Positions 23,925-35,731 are shown, counted from the first letter of the stretch. The stretch is DNA of 64,000 bases from Flavobacterium fluviatile (GCF_010645065.1 NZ_JAADZW010000007.1:124001-188000), one strand, 5' to 3'. The notes: generated by a model not told the origin, from the letters alone. A program made the numbers and translations.

Positions 23925-26366
23925 TTAATTATGAATTTTATCCTTAGATTTTCTGTTTTCAAAATAAAACCCTCCAATTAAAAGCAATAACATCCCAATT
24001 GAACTTACCAGTGTAATTGTACTTCCGGTTTTAACAACCTGAGGTTCAAATTTAAATTCAATAGTATGTTTCCCGCCCGGAATTTCCATAGCTCTTAAAA
24101 CATAATCAACAGGGAAATGATCTGTTAATTTTCCGTCAATGTAAGCATTCCAGCCGTTTTTATAATACATTTCAGAAAAAACAGCCAAACCATCTTTTCC
24201 GTTCTCAGACTGGTATTTGATATAATTTGGCTTATATTCTACAACTCTGATTGTACCGGTAGTATCCCACTTTTTTTTCAGTCGGGCACTTTTAAATTTT
24301 CCCTCATATTCATGAACATTAAAAACAGCAACTTCTTTGGTATCTAAATCATCTAAAGCTTTCATGACATCATCCGGCTTATTAACGAGTTTTACAGTAC
24401 TCACAAACCAGGCGTTTCCATTTGTGTTCGGGTTTATTGTTGGAAATTCTTTTCCTTCTTTATCAGTCTGAATAATGTATTTTACGTTTAACATATCCAA
24501 AACTTCCATATTGTTTTTTGCGATCTGGTAATCAAACAATTGCTGGATTCTTCTTGGTTTTGCAGCATGATATCCCCCTAATGAATGATGAAAATAAGAA
24601 GCACGTGCACTTGACATGTTTCCGCTGACCTCAAAAACCCTGTAGTGGGTAGTATCTTTTAAGATCTGGGCATCAGATGGCGTTTCCTGAAATGGGGCGG
24701 CAATTTCTACCGGACTTACAAAATCTTTAGCAGAAACGTACTTTTTATCCACAAAAAACAAATCAAAAATCATCAAAAGCCCAACCAGAATCAGAGTAGT
24801 ATTTTGAGCCAGTTTATTTTTGATGAATAGCCATAAAATCCCAAAAGTCACTACAATAAAAAATCCTGAGCGTAATAAATCTGCAGAATACAAAGTCATT
24901 CTGTCTTCTTTCAAAGCATCAACAAAACCTGGACCATAACTTTCTAAAAAATAATTATCGCTGCTTCCTGTAAAGTGGAAAAATCCTTTGGCAATTACCA
25001 AAATCAAAATTATCCCCAAACCGAATACACCAGTTTGCATCAGGGCTTTTTGCTGCAGTTTTGGCTCTTCTTTCGCTTTAAAAAACGACTGAATACCCAT
25101 TACAGCCAAAACCGGAAAACATAATTCAAGAATCACCTGAATAGAAGAAACTGCTCTAAACTTATCATACATCGGAACGTAATCAATAAAGAAATCCGTT
25201 AATAATGAGAAGTTTTTTCCCCAGGAAAGCATTAATGAGAATAGTGCTCCACCCAGAAATACATATTTTATTTTTCTGCTATCAATAAATAAAGCCAAAA
25301 CACCTAAAAAGAAAACCACAATACCAATGTAGGCCGGTGCTGCAACAATTGGCTGGTCGCCCCAATAAGTAGGCATTCCTGATACAAAATCCTTAGCCTG
25401 TGCAGATGGACCCCCCTGTTCGATCATAAACGAATACATACGGCTGTCTGTCCCTACATTTTCATGATTTGAACCACCAAAAAGCCTTGGTGCAATCAGG
25501 TTAAAACTTTCAGCTATTCCGTAACTGTATTCTGTAATATATTCACGGCTTAAAGCATTTTCATCGGTCTTTTTAGAGCCATCCGGATTAAAAGTCAACT
25601 CACTGTTGCTTCTTGTACTGAATTTAGCATATTCACTTGTTGCCATCAAATTAGTAGCATTTGCTCCAATTGCAAAAATTCCGGCAATAGCCAAAACTCC
25701 AACTGCTGTCCCAAGTTCTTTAAATTGTTTTTCTTTAATGAAAATAAAAGCAAAATATCCTGAAAGTATCAATAAGAAAATCAATAAATAATAAGTCATC
25801 TGAAAGTGGTTTGCATTTACTTCCAGTGCAACCGCAAACATGGTGAGCAAACCTCCCCAAATATATTTTTTCTGAAAAACGAGTATAAATCCGGCAATAA
25901 CCAACGGCATATATGCAATTGCATGTGCTTTTGCATTATGCCCAACACCAAGAATTATAATTAAATAAGTTGAAAAACCAAAGGCTATGGCTCCTATAAA
26001 AGCTTTTAGCGGGTCTGTCTTTAAAACCAGAAGCAAACCGTAAAAACCTAAGAAGTATAAAAATAAATAATCTGCAGGACGTGGTAAAAAGCGTAAAAAA
26101 TCATCTAATTTACCCACAAAATCATTTGGATAATTAGCTCCTAACTGATAAGTTGGCATTCCTCCAAAAGCAGAATTTGTCCAATAGGGCTCCGTGTTTT
26201 CAGCAGCCCTAAAATCATTCTGCTCTTTTGCCATTCCGGTATATTGAGCGATATCAGACTGAAAAATTTGTTTTCCCTGCAAAACAGGATAAAAATAAAT
26301 TAATGAAACGAGAATAAAGCCCAGAATTACAAGGGCATGCGGATAGAACTTATTTACTATTTTCAA
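23925..26366 (-). CDS. YfhO-family multi-pass membrane protein
   Basis: An 813-residue protein with about a dozen hydrophobic helices over the first 540 residues. A C-terminal soluble domain of about 230 residues (YRVFEVSGNMSSARASYFHHS..., ending with one more helix) follows. This is the layout of the YfhO family, GT-C-like membrane proteins linked in other bacteria to glycosylation of cell-envelope polymers. The substrate here is unknown. It lies upstream of the nucleotidyltransferase pair and downstream of a DUF4834 gene on the same strand. It is full length, with no frameshift. Confidence 0.85.
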   Translation of the reverse strand: MKIVNKFYPHALVILGFILVSLIYFYPVLQGKQIFQSDIAQYTGMAKEQNDFRAAENTEPYWTNSAFGGMPTYQLGANYPNDFVGKLDDFLRFLPRPADYLFLYFLGFYGLLLVLKTDPLKAFIGAIAFGFSTYLIIILGVGHNAKAHAIAYMPLVIAGFILVFQKKYIWGGLLTMFAVALEVNANHFQMTYYLLIFLLILSGYFAFIFIKEKQFKELGTAVGVLAIAGIFAIGANATNLMATSEYAKFSTRSNSELTFNPDGSKKTDENALSREYITEYSYGIAESFNLIAPRLFGGSNHENVGTDSRMYSFMIEQGGPSAQAKDFVSGMPTYWGDQPIVAAPAYIGIVVFFLGVLALFIDSRKIKYVFLGGALFSLMLSWGKNFSLLTDFFIDYVPMYDKFRAVSSIQVILELCFPVLAVMGIQSFFKAKEEPKLQQKALMQTGVFGLGIILILVIAKGFFHFTGSSDNYFLESYGPGFVDALKEDRMTLYSADLLRSGFFIVVTFGILWLFIKNKLAQNTTLILVGLLMIFDLFFVDKKYVSAKDFVSPVEIAAPFQETPSDAQILKDTTHYRVFEVSGNMSSARASYFHHSLGGYHAAKPRRIQQLFDYQIAKNNMEVLDMLNVKYIIQTDKEGKEFPTINPNTNGNAWFVSTVKLVNKPDDVMKALDDLDTKEVAVFNVHEYEGKFKSARLKKKWDTTGTIRVVEYKPNYIKYQSENGKDGLAVFSEMYYKNGWNAYIDGKLTDHFPVDYVLRAMEIPGGKHTIEFKFEPQVVKTGSTITLVSSIGMLLLLIGGFYFENRKSKDKIHN

Positions 26367-26415
26367 TTTTGGCTGGTTTGGTTAAATGATGAATCCTGTT
26401 ATTTAGGACACAAAC

Positions 26416-26703
26416 TTAATCTATTTCTTCGTAATCAACATAATCGCCAACTTTTTTGGTTTCTCGTGGCTTTTTTGCATTAGCGGTATTAATGATTATC
26501 TCATCATTATTGTTGTTTGGGGCTCTTTGCCATGAATTATCCTGACTGTATTGCTGTTGTCTCTGAAAATTTTCCCCTGCTTTCTCTACCGCCTTTTTCA
26601 CAAGTACAGGCAAAAATATTTTAGCCAGAAATTTAAAAATATAATAAAAAGCTATTACCCACATTATGGTTTTAAGGAACCCTGAAAATGATGCTTCTTG
26701 CAT
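26416..26703 (-). CDS. DUF4834-family small membrane protein
   Basis: The protein is 95 residues if started at ATG 26703 (MQEASFSGFLKTIMWVIAFY). The open frame extends to 26787, but the extra 28 residues are Ile/Phe/Asn-rich and unlikely to be coding. One amphipathic-to-hydrophobic segment spans residues 5-40 and is followed by a polar Gln/Asn-rich tail and an acidic C-terminus (DYVDYEEID). This layout is typical of DUF4834 proteins of Flavobacteria, of unknown function. It ends 50 bp before the YfhO-like gene and is probably cotranscribed. Confidence 0.75.
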   Translation of the reverse strand: MQEASFSGFLKTIMWVIAFYYIFKFLAKIFLPVLVKKAVEKAGENFQRQQQYSQDNSWQRAPNNNNDEIIINTANAKKPRETKKVGDYVDYEEID

Positions 26704-26782
26704 AATCGTATAATTTTTTTCAAAATTAATAAAACCATTGTTCAAAATTAAAATATGAATCTTAAATAAATAATAAAATATG

Positions 26783-26790
26783 TACATTTG
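26783..26790 (+). promoter_or_regulatory. Putative -7 element upstream of the transporter gene
   Basis: TACATTTG is an exact match to the Bacteroidota -7 consensus TAnnTTTG, 36 bp before the start at 26827. The -33 TTG is not evident. Confidence 0.5.
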
Positions 26791-26826
26791 AAATACGTTA
26801 TTACTTTTTAAATTAAAAAGATATTT

Positions 26827-27855
26827 ATGTTAAAAATTAAAAATTTACTTGCCCCGGTACTTTTTTTCATCTCACAACTTTTCTTTGCCCAGCATACTGA
26901 TGTAATTAATTCGAACCGCCCCGGAGAAACTATGTCGGCTTTCTCTGTTGGAAAAAGTGTTATTCAGGCCGAAGTTGGTTTTTATGGCATAACAGAAAAG
27001 CATGATGCCCAAAACTATGAGGCATCGGGTTTTGGTACCGATTTTACCGCTCGCTGGGGACTCTTTGATGAAAAACTAGAATTTATTGCCGATATCCAGT
27101 ATCAAAATGAAAAGTTTACAACTCCAGCCACCACTTTTAGAAAAAGTAACCTCAGACAAACCGTTTTCGGAGCAAAATACCTGATTTATGATCCTTTTAA
27201 AACATATAACAAAGACATTAATATTTACAGCTATAATGCAAATAAAAAATTCAGATGGAGTCAACTGATCCCTGCGGTTTCAATCTTTGCAGGTGCTAAT
27301 TTCGTATTTAAAGACAATCCATATGCCTATAATACCAATATACTCAATTATTATTCAAACGAATTTAATATCTCTCCTAAGCTAATGCTGATTACACAAA
27401 ACCATTTTGGTGATGGAAGATGGGTACTAGTGACAAATATTATAGCAGATTATATTGCAAGCGACAATTCAGGATTCGGTTATGTAATAACACTTACAAG
27501 AGGATTTAACAGCAAATGGTCCGGTTTTCTTGAGAATCAGGGCTACAAAAGTGATTTGTACAGCGATGCTATTGTGAGAGGAGGTGCAGCTTATTTATTA
27601 TCAAGAAATGTACAAGTAGATGCATCAATTAGCAAAAATTTAAAAAACTCACCTTCATTACTATATGGAGGAATTGGCTTTTCTATCCGTTATGACGATA
27701 AACATCAGGATAAACTTGTCAATTATGGTAAAAAGAAAAAGGTAAAAAGCAGTAAGGATAAAAAGAAAAAAGACAAAAATGCAGTAGAAGAGCCTGAAGA
27801 AGAAACAATAGACTATCAGGAAAAAGAACGTGAAAGAAAAGCTAAATACGAATAA
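26827..27855 (+). CDS. Outer-membrane transporter-like protein (phenol-MetA-type barrel)
   Basis: A 342-residue protein with a signal peptide (residues 1-21, ending FFAQ) and many alternating beta strands in the mature part. Examples are VIQAEVGFYGITEK and DFTARWGLFDEKLEFIADIQYQ. This fits the short outer-membrane barrels annotated as transporters of the phenol-MetA group. The C-terminal 55 residues are unlike the rest: a Lys-rich stretch (KKKKVKSSKDKKKKDK), then acidic and charged residues, probably periplasmic. The substrate is unknown. It is followed by a GNAT gene 48 bp downstream. Confidence 0.7.
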   Translation: MLKIKNLLAPVLFFISQLFFAQHTDVINSNRPGETMSAFSVGKSVIQAEVGFYGITEKHDAQNYEASGFGTDFTARWGLFDEKLEFIADIQYQNEKFTTPATTFRKSNLRQTVFGAKYLIYDPFKTYNKDINIYSYNANKKFRWSQLIPAVSIFAGANFVFKDNPYAYNTNILNYYSNEFNISPKLMLITQNHFGDGRWVLVTNIIADYIASDNSGFGYVITLTRGFNSKWSGFLENQGYKSDLYSDAIVRGGAAYLLSRNVQVDASISKNLKNSPSLLYGGIGFSIRYDDKHQDKLVNYGKKKKVKSSKDKKKKDKNAVEEPEEETIDYQEKERERKAKYE

Positions 27856-27903
27856 CCTCAGTATCTTTACTCCCAATACTATGAGAATTCAAATTTAAAT
27901 TAG

Positions 27904-29034
27904 ATGATTACAATTAAAGAGGCCAAAACAAAAAAGGAATTAACAGAATATATCAAATTCCCTTTTGCTTTATATAAAGACAACCCATATTGGGTTCCGC
28001 CCATTATTTCAGATGAATTAGAATCATTTGACAAAACAAAAAATCCGGCTTTCGAAAATGCTGAAGCATATTTTTACATTGCTTATAAAAATGACAAAGC
28101 TGTCGGAAGGATTACAGCTATTATAAACTGGTCAGAAGTTAATAATCAGCATAAAAGAAAAGTTCGTTTCGGCTGGTTTGATGTTATTGATGATATCGAA
28201 GTAACGAAAGCTTTGCTTGAAAAAGTATATGAATTAGGAAAACAGCATAATCTGGAACACATGGAAGGCCCTATGGGATTTTCTAATTTAGATAAGGTTG
28301 GAGTCTTAACAGAAGGTTTTGATCAGGTAGGAACCATGATTACCTGGTACAACAATGAATACTATGTCAAACATTTTGAACAGTTAGGCTTTCAGGTAGA
28401 AAAGCAATATATAGAAAGCATTTTTCCTTTTTCAAACGTAAAGCCTGAATTTTTCCAGAAAGCACAGGAACTGATTAAAAAGCGATACGGCTTAAAATCC
28501 CTAACTTTTACAAAGACAAAAGACATTATGCCACATGTGGACAAAATGTTTGATTTGTTTAATGAATCATACGAAAAATTAGCTTCATTTGTAGCCATAT
28601 CTGATGTTCAGAAAGATTATTTTAAAAAGAAATATATCGGCTTTATCAATCCTGAATATATCAAGTTTGTAGTGGATAAAGATGATAAATTAATTGCCTT
28701 CAGCATTGTAATGCCAAGTTTTACCGAAGCTTTACAAAAGATAAAAGGAAAACTGTTTCCATTTGGTTTCCTTCATTTATTAAGAGCAAAAAAACACAGT
28801 AAGGATGTTGTTTTTTATCTTATAGGAATTCACCCAGAATATCAGAACAAAGGCGTTACAGCAATTATTTTTGACGAATATTATAAAACGTTCTCTGAAA
28901 AAGGGATTCGCAACTGCATCAGGACTCCTGAATTACTTGAAAACAATGCCATTCATCTATTATGGAAAAATTTTGACCCTATAATTCATTGTCAAAGAAA
29001 AACTTATCGAAAAGACTTGTCTCAATGGACATGA
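27904..29034 (+). CDS. GNAT-fold acyltransferase-like protein
   Basis: A 376-residue protein with two GNAT-like halves. The first has YFYIAYKNDKAVGRITAIIN, typical of beta strands 2-4 of N-acetyltransferases. The second has VVFYLIGIHPEYQNKGVTAIIFDEYY, where the Q/N-x-G-x segment is the acyl-CoA binding turn. Similar Flavobacterium proteins are often labelled vaguely or as GTP cyclohydrolase, for which I see no signature. Substrate and cofactor are not assigned. It is separated from yidC by a bidirectional terminator. Confidence 0.7.
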   Translation: MITIKEAKTKKELTEYIKFPFALYKDNPYWVPPIISDELESFDKTKNPAFENAEAYFYIAYKNDKAVGRITAIINWSEVNNQHKRKVRFGWFDVIDDIEVTKALLEKVYELGKQHNLEHMEGPMGFSNLDKVGVLTEGFDQVGTMITWYNNEYYVKHFEQLGFQVEKQYIESIFPFSNVKPEFFQKAQELIKKRYGLKSLTFTKTKDIMPHVDKMFDLFNESYEKLASFVAISDVQKDYFKKKYIGFINPEYIKFVVDKDDKLIAFSIVMPSFTEALQKIKGKLFPFGFLHLLRAKKHSKDVVFYLIGIHPEYQNKGVTAIIFDEYYKTFSEKGIRNCIRTPELLENNAIHLLWKNFDPIIHCQRKTYRKDLSQWT

Positions 29035-29059
29035 AATTTATCTTAATTATGTAATTACA

Positions 29060-29093
29060 AAAAAAGGTCGAAATTAAAATTTCGACCTTTTTT
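29060..29093. terminator. Bidirectional terminator between the GNAT gene and yidC
   Basis: AAAAAAGGTCGAAAT (29060-29074) pairs perfectly with ATTTCGACCTTTTTT (29079-29093) over a 4-nt loop. It lies between convergent genes and has T-runs in both directions. Confidence 0.9.
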
Positions 29094-29116
29094 ATACTTG
29101 GATTATTCCTGAAATA

Positions 29117-31030
29117 TTATTTCTTTTTATTTTGAGCTTTCTTAGCTGCCTCCTGCTGCTCCATTACTTCCTGAAGACGCTGTTGAAATTTACTTGGCTT
29201 TTTAGGCTCTCTTTGTTTGTTTTCCTGAATCTGGGCATGAATTTTTTCGCTGTCTACGATATAATTCTTAATAACAAACATAATTCCGATTGTAATTAAG
29301 TTCGAAATAAAGTTGTACAAACTTAATCCGGCACCGTAACTGTTGAAGAAAATTAACATCATCAACGGCGAAACGTAAATCATGATTTTCATCATTTTTG
29401 CCATATCCGGCATACCTTCCTGCTGCGGAGCTGCCATCTGCTGATCTCCAGAAGTCATTTTCATGTAGAAGAAAATTGCAATTGCCGCCAAAATTGGAAA
29501 CAAACTGATATGATCACCATACAAAGGAATATTGAATGGTAATTTTGCAACAGAATCAAAAGAAGATAAATCATCAGCCCAAAGGAAACCTTTTTGTCTT
29601 AATTCAAACGCTGCAGGGAAAAATTGAAACGATGCATACATAAAAGGAAGCTGAATCAATGCCGGAATGCATCCTGCCATTGGATTTACTCCTGCTTTAT
29701 TGTACAGTTTCATAGTTTCCTGTTGCTTTTTCATTGGGTCTTTTTTGTATTTTTCTCCCAATTCTGTAATATCAGGTCTTAAAACTTTCATTTTGGCCTG
29801 AGACAGGAATGACTTATATGTAATTGGCGACATGGCCAATTTGATGATAATCGTAAAAATAATGATTGCAATTCCTAACGATAATCCAATAGTTGAACTT
29901 AAGAATCCAAACAACGGAACGAATATCAACTTGTTAATCCACCCGAATATTCCCCATCCTAATGGAATAATTTTTTGGAAATTTTTATCGTAAGATTTTA
30001 ACACCTTATAATCTGCCGGTCCAAAATACCATTGCATTTTATAATCAATCTCACCATTAGAAAACGCCAAAGGAATGTTTGATTTAAACTGTTTTGTAAA
30101 TACAGTATCTATTTTTTCGTCATTAACCAAATTAGTTGATTCTAATTTAGCATTGGCAAATGGTTTTTCTGTAACTAAAATTGAAGTAAAAAAGTGCTGT
30201 TTATAAGCAATGAAGCTTACTTTTTCAATTGTCTCTTCTTCGTGACTACCCAGACCTGCGTAATTGATTTTACCATCTTCATGTTCGTAATAAATTTCGG
30301 CATAACGATTTTCGTATGAAATACTTTTTTCGTTTCTGTATGTTTTTAAATCCCATTGCAAATCTAATGGCTTAGCAGAATTTAAAACACGGCTCAACCC
30401 CTGTGAACGAATATCAAAACCAACCAGATAATCGTTTGGTTTCAGAATGTATTTATACTCTAAAAATTCATTTGCACCTGCTTTTAAACGCATAGATAAA
30501 ACTTGGTCTACACCAATTTTCTCTAATGTTGGTTCAAAATACAAATCTTTAGAATTTAGTGTTCTGTTATCTGTAGTAAGAAGCTGTAGATTTAAATTTG
30601 AGTTGTTGTTTTTAATTAATTCAACTAACTGGCCCGAACCTTTTTTAAACTTTTCAAATTCTTTTAAAGTTGCTTCCACTATGTAACCACCTTTATTAGC
30701 GATTTTAAGTTTAAGCTTTTCGTTTTCGATTGTAGTATAAGACTCTTTTGCAGAAGGAAGTGTTGCAGAATAAGCAAAACCGCCTAAAGTTTTTTGCAAT
30801 TGAGCCAACTGAACTGTATCACCAGGAGTTGCAGCCTTCGCCGGTAGCGCTGCTGTTTTTGCTTTATCAGCTTTTGCCTGAGCTTCTTGTTTAGCTACTA
30901 ATTCTTTCCTGGCTTTTTCAGCAGCAATTTCTTTTTCAGAGGGCTGATTTTGGTACATAATCCAAATCAAAATTCCGAATATCAATACAAAACCAATAAT
31001 TGAATTAAGGTCTAATTTTTTTTCTTCCAT
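29117..31030 (-). CDS. yidC: Membrane protein insertase YidC
   Basis: A 637-residue YidC/Oxa1-type insertase. One N-terminal helix (SIIGFVLIFGILIWIMY) is followed by a large periplasmic domain (about 50-370). The conserved five-helix core starts near GWGIFGWINKLIF and includes MSPITYKSFLSQAKMKVLRP and PMAGCIPALIQLPFMYASFQ. The basic C-terminus (KPSKFQQRLQEVMEQQ...KKK) is ribosome-facing. It inserts and folds inner-membrane proteins with or without SecYEG. It follows pyrG on the same strand by 81 bp. Confidence 0.96.
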   Translation of the reverse strand: MEEKKLDLNSIIGFVLIFGILIWIMYQNQPSEKEIAAEKARKELVAKQEAQAKADKAKTAALPAKAATPGDTVQLAQLQKTLGGFAYSATLPSAKESYTTIENEKLKLKIANKGGYIVEATLKEFEKFKKGSGQLVELIKNNNSNLNLQLLTTDNRTLNSKDLYFEPTLEKIGVDQVLSMRLKAGANEFLEYKYILKPNDYLVGFDIRSQGLSRVLNSAKPLDLQWDLKTYRNEKSISYENRYAEIYYEHEDGKINYAGLGSHEEETIEKVSFIAYKQHFFTSILVTEKPFANAKLESTNLVNDEKIDTVFTKQFKSNIPLAFSNGEIDYKMQWYFGPADYKVLKSYDKNFQKIIPLGWGIFGWINKLIFVPLFGFLSSTIGLSLGIAIIIFTIIIKLAMSPITYKSFLSQAKMKVLRPDITELGEKYKKDPMKKQQETMKLYNKAGVNPMAGCIPALIQLPFMYASFQFFPAAFELRQKGFLWADDLSSFDSVAKLPFNIPLYGDHISLFPILAAIAIFFYMKMTSGDQQMAAPQQEGMPDMAKMMKIMIYVSPLMMLIFFNSYGAGLSLYNFISNLITIGIMFVIKNYIVDSEKIHAQIQENKQREPKKPSKFQQRLQEVMEQQEAAKKAQNKKK

Positions 31031-31111
31031 TATTATTTAAAAAAGGTTATTCGTTAAAGGAAATTAGTTATGAGTCTGACTCAAAAGTTACATCCTCTTA
31101 GAATATTAATA

Positions 31112-32776
<1,665 letters not shown>

Positions 32777-32947
32777 TTAAATTAGACAATTTGCTAATTA
32801 GAAAATTAGAAAATGTGTCAATTGAAAATTTTAAGAAATACATAAGCGATAATTAGAAAACAATGAATTAAATTCATTTTAAACCAATATTATAAAGCTA
32901 TCTATCTAAACATTATCTAATTTTCTAATTTTCCCATTATCCAATTT

Positions 32948-33178
32948 TTAAGGTTTTGGATATTGTTTTTTAATGTTACGTATCAACTCTTCCAGTCCAT
33001 TTAGTTTTAATTCATAAACAAGCTGAAGCTGCTGTCCTAATTCTCCTTTTGGAAAACCTTTATTATGATACCAGACCACGTAATATTCGGGTAAATCAAT
33101 CAAAAAACGTCCTTCATATTTCCCGAAAGGCATTTTGGTATGTGCTAATTTTATGAGTTGTTTTTTGTCCTGTTCCAT
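32948..33178 (-). CDS. DUF3820-family small protein
   Basis: 76 residues from ATG 33178 (MEQDKKQLIKLAHTKMPFGK); an upstream in-frame Met at 33202 adds eight residues and is less likely. The MPFGKYEGRFLIDLPEYYVVWYHNKGFPKGELGQ core is the DUF3820 pattern, a compact domain annotated in some genomes as a virulence-factor-like protein without tested function. It is soluble and has no signal peptide. It lies between the OsmC gene and pyrG. Confidence 0.75.
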   Translation of the reverse strand: MEQDKKQLIKLAHTKMPFGKYEGRFLIDLPEYYVVWYHNKGFPKGELGQQLQLVYELKLNGLEELIRNIKKQYPKP

Positions 33179-33260
33179 TTTTTTAAAAGAAAAAAGAAGC
33201 AAGAAAAAAGAATATTGATTTATCCTCTTTCTTGCCTCTTTAAATTCTGTAATTGTGTTT

Positions 33261-33662
33261 TTATTTCCAGTTGAAAGTAACTCTTTTTTCGATATCCGGG
33301 TGAAGACTCAAAAATACCGGGCAAGTCATAGCAGCTCGTTCTAAGATTGTTTTGTTTTTTTCATCAGCATTACTTATCAGCTCAAAAACAATTTCGATAG
33401 CACCAATTCTTCTTGGTTCAGCATTCATAATTTTAGTTACTTCAGCTGTGGAATCAACTAAATCTACATCTAAATCACGGGCTTTGATTCCCATAATGGT
33501 GAACATACAGCTTCCTAAAGCATTAGCCACTGTATCTGTTGGAGAAAACGCTTCTCCTTTTCCGTTATTATCTAATGGTGCGTCCGAAATGATTTCGCTT
33601 CCTGACTGCACATGTATTGATTTTGTTCTTAAATCGCCTAAATAGGTTACTTTTGATGTCAT
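33261..33662 (-). CDS. OsmC-family peroxiredoxin-like protein
   Basis: A 133-residue OsmC/Ohr-type protein. The two family cysteines are in ALGSCMFTIMGIKA (about residue 53) and AAMTCPVFLSLHPD (about 113). These normally form the peroxide-reducing pair. It would reduce organic hydroperoxides in the cytoplasm. Its start overlaps the stop of the upstream LysM gene by one base (TAATG), so the two are in one transcript. There is no other obvious functional link. Confidence 0.88.
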   Translation of the reverse strand: MTSKVTYLGDLRTKSIHVQSGSEIISDAPLDNNGKGEAFSPTDTVANALGSCMFTIMGIKARDLDVDLVDSTAEVTKIMNAEPRRIGAIEIVFELISNADEKNKTILERAAMTCPVFLSLHPDIEKRVTFNWK

Positions 33663-35731
33663 TAATTTGCTACTTTTAAAGTTAAGTCTGAATCGTAATA
33701 TAAAATGTAAACACCTTTATTAGCGTGTCCGCCATCTTCTTTTTTATAATATTGAAATTTATTGTCAACTTGTTCGGTTGTCATTAAATCAGCTGTTTCC
33801 TGATAGGTTTTTCCCTGAACCAAACGCATCATGGTATCAAAAGTTACATCAAAACCACGGGTTGCATAAGTATTAGGATCTATTTTGTTTTTTAACTTGT
33901 ATTCTTTTTCAAAAATTAACACTCGCGATTCGTCGCTTTCGCGGGAAACTGACGGATACATCAATTTTAATTTAACTAAATTTTCAAAATAAATTTCATC
34001 CGTATCCAAAGTACTGTTTGGTTCTAAAATCACCAATTGGATCTGACAGGTTTTTTGCGCATCAATCAAAGCCTTAATCGTATATTTTATCATCGCGGTA
34101 CTGGCTGTTTCCATTACCACATAATTCATTCTGTTTGGCATTAATAAGCTTTTCAGACTGGCAACATCCAAACTTCCGTTTTCGGTTAAAGATGCGAAGG
34201 CAACCCCTTTTTGGTTTTGCTTGATGTAATTGATAACCGATTCTTTTTTCTTATCAACTACTGCGACAATATTACCATTTTTAGAACGCATATAATCAAA
34301 AACCGTATTCCTGACTATGTCTGGTGTTGGTATTGACTGATACAAATTATCAATAGGGTTAGCAGCATCTTTAGATAATGGCGAGATTACGGGCACATTA
34401 TGTAAACGCAGTGTATTAGCGGTTGTTTCGGCATTAGTCTGATAAAACGGCCCTATGATTGCATCCGCATCCTGCAGTTTATTTTGGGTAATCAGACTCG
34501 GAATATTTGAAGTATTTTTTGTCTCCTGCGAATCATAAATTGAAATATCAATTGGCAGTTTCAACGTTTTTGCCGAATCAATAGCCATCATTGCTCCTGA
34601 ATAAAAATCAAGTGTCATATTCAAAAACTTATCCGTTTTTACGCGGTTCGCGAAACCTACTGTGTCATTTTGTATTTTGGCTATATTAAAAGGCAATAAC
34701 AGAACCAGCTTTTTACGTTCATTATGACCTCTCTTTTTATTTAATTCAACCACTTCCGGATCAGCAGAAACAGTTTCTGATTTTACCTTTTCAAGTATCT
34801 GAATCCCATCTTTATTTTCTACCTGTTTTTCAGTCTGTCCTGGTTCTTTTGCAATAATTGGCACCGGAGCTAAATAACCAGTTGGAACTTTAAGCACCAT
34901 TCCCTCTTTTACACCTTCAGAAAGGGACGGATTTAATTCTGTCAACTCCTCCTGAGTAAGATGAAATGTTCTTCCTAAACTGTAAAAAGTCTCTTTTGGT
35001 TTTACCTGATACTCCATGTATGTTGTTAGTTTTCTTGAAGTCTCCGCAGGTTTTACAGTATTAGGAACTGAAGCTGAAGCTGTAGTTTCTGTTTTTGGAG
35101 CAGTACCTTTTATTGTTAATCTGTATCCCACAGGTAAATTCGAAACAATTTCCGGATTGCGTTTTTCTAACTCCTCAACAGTCAGATTATACTGTTTAGC
35201 AATACCAAATTTGGTTTCTTTAGGCTGAACATCATGATAAACATATTTTTCAGAACCTTTATCTTTCGTTTTTTTATTTGCAGCAGCAACACTTTTAGAA
35301 GCATAGCCTTTTGCAGGAATTACTAATTTCTGTCCAATCTGAATACCTGTCTTTTCTAAAAAAGGGTTAGCAGCTTTCAAATCTTCGGCAGAAATACCAT
35401 ATTTTTTTCCGATACTGAAAAAAGTTTCTTTGGGCTGTACTTCATGAATGACTTCTTTAGTATTTCCATTCTTTTTGACAGAAGTTTCATCTTTTTTTAC
35501 CGATGCAGTCTTACCGCTGCTGCTCGGAATCAATAAAACTGTATTCGGCTTCAGGGAAGTTCTCGCATCAGGGTTCAACTCGTAAATATCATAAGGAGTA
35601 ACTTTAAATTTCTGAGCAATCTGATTGATTGTTTCTCCGGCTGAAACAGTGTATTTAACCACCTTCCCCTGAGAGAAAGCAGAACATGTTATAAACAAAA
35701 CAAAAGAAAATGTGGTGAAAAAATATTTCAT
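33662..35731 (-). CDS. LysM x4 protein fused to a type I periplasmic ligand-binding domain
   Basis: The protein is about 689 residues if started at ATG 35731 (MKYFFTTFSFVLFITCSAFSQ, a signal peptide); an in-frame Met at 35749 adds six residues before it. Four LysM repeats occupy about residues 25-310 (VSAGETINQIAQKF, QPKETFFSIGKKYG, QPKETKFGIAKQYN, KPKETFYSLGRTFH). After residue 345 a branched-chain-amino-acid-type periplasmic-binding fold begins with KKLVLLLPF and FYSGAMMAIDSA. LysM domains bind peptidoglycan, so this is likely a wall-anchored ligand sensor or binder; no ligand is known. It overlaps OsmC by one base. Confidence 0.8.
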   Translation of the reverse strand: MKYFFTTFSFVLFITCSAFSQGKVVKYTVSAGETINQIAQKFKVTPYDIYELNPDARTSLKPNTVLLIPSSSGKTASVKKDETSVKKNGNTKEVIHEVQPKETFFSIGKKYGISAEDLKAANPFLEKTGIQIGQKLVIPAKGYASKSVAAANKKTKDKGSEKYVYHDVQPKETKFGIAKQYNLTVEELEKRNPEIVSNLPVGYRLTIKGTAPKTETTASASVPNTVKPAETSRKLTTYMEYQVKPKETFYSLGRTFHLTQEELTELNPSLSEGVKEGMVLKVPTGYLAPVPIIAKEPGQTEKQVENKDGIQILEKVKSETVSADPEVVELNKKRGHNERKKLVLLLPFNIAKIQNDTVGFANRVKTDKFLNMTLDFYSGAMMAIDSAKTLKLPIDISIYDSQETKNTSNIPSLITQNKLQDADAIIGPFYQTNAETTANTLRLHNVPVISPLSKDAANPIDNLYQSIPTPDIVRNTVFDYMRSKNGNIVAVVDKKKESVINYIKQNQKGVAFASLTENGSLDVASLKSLLMPNRMNYVVMETASTAMIKYTIKALIDAQKTCQIQLVILEPNSTLDTDEIYFENLVKLKLMYPSVSRESDESRVLIFEKEYKLKNKIDPNTYATRGFDVTFDTMMRLVQGKTYQETADLMTTEQVDNKFQYYKKEDGGHANKGVYILYYDSDLTLKVAN

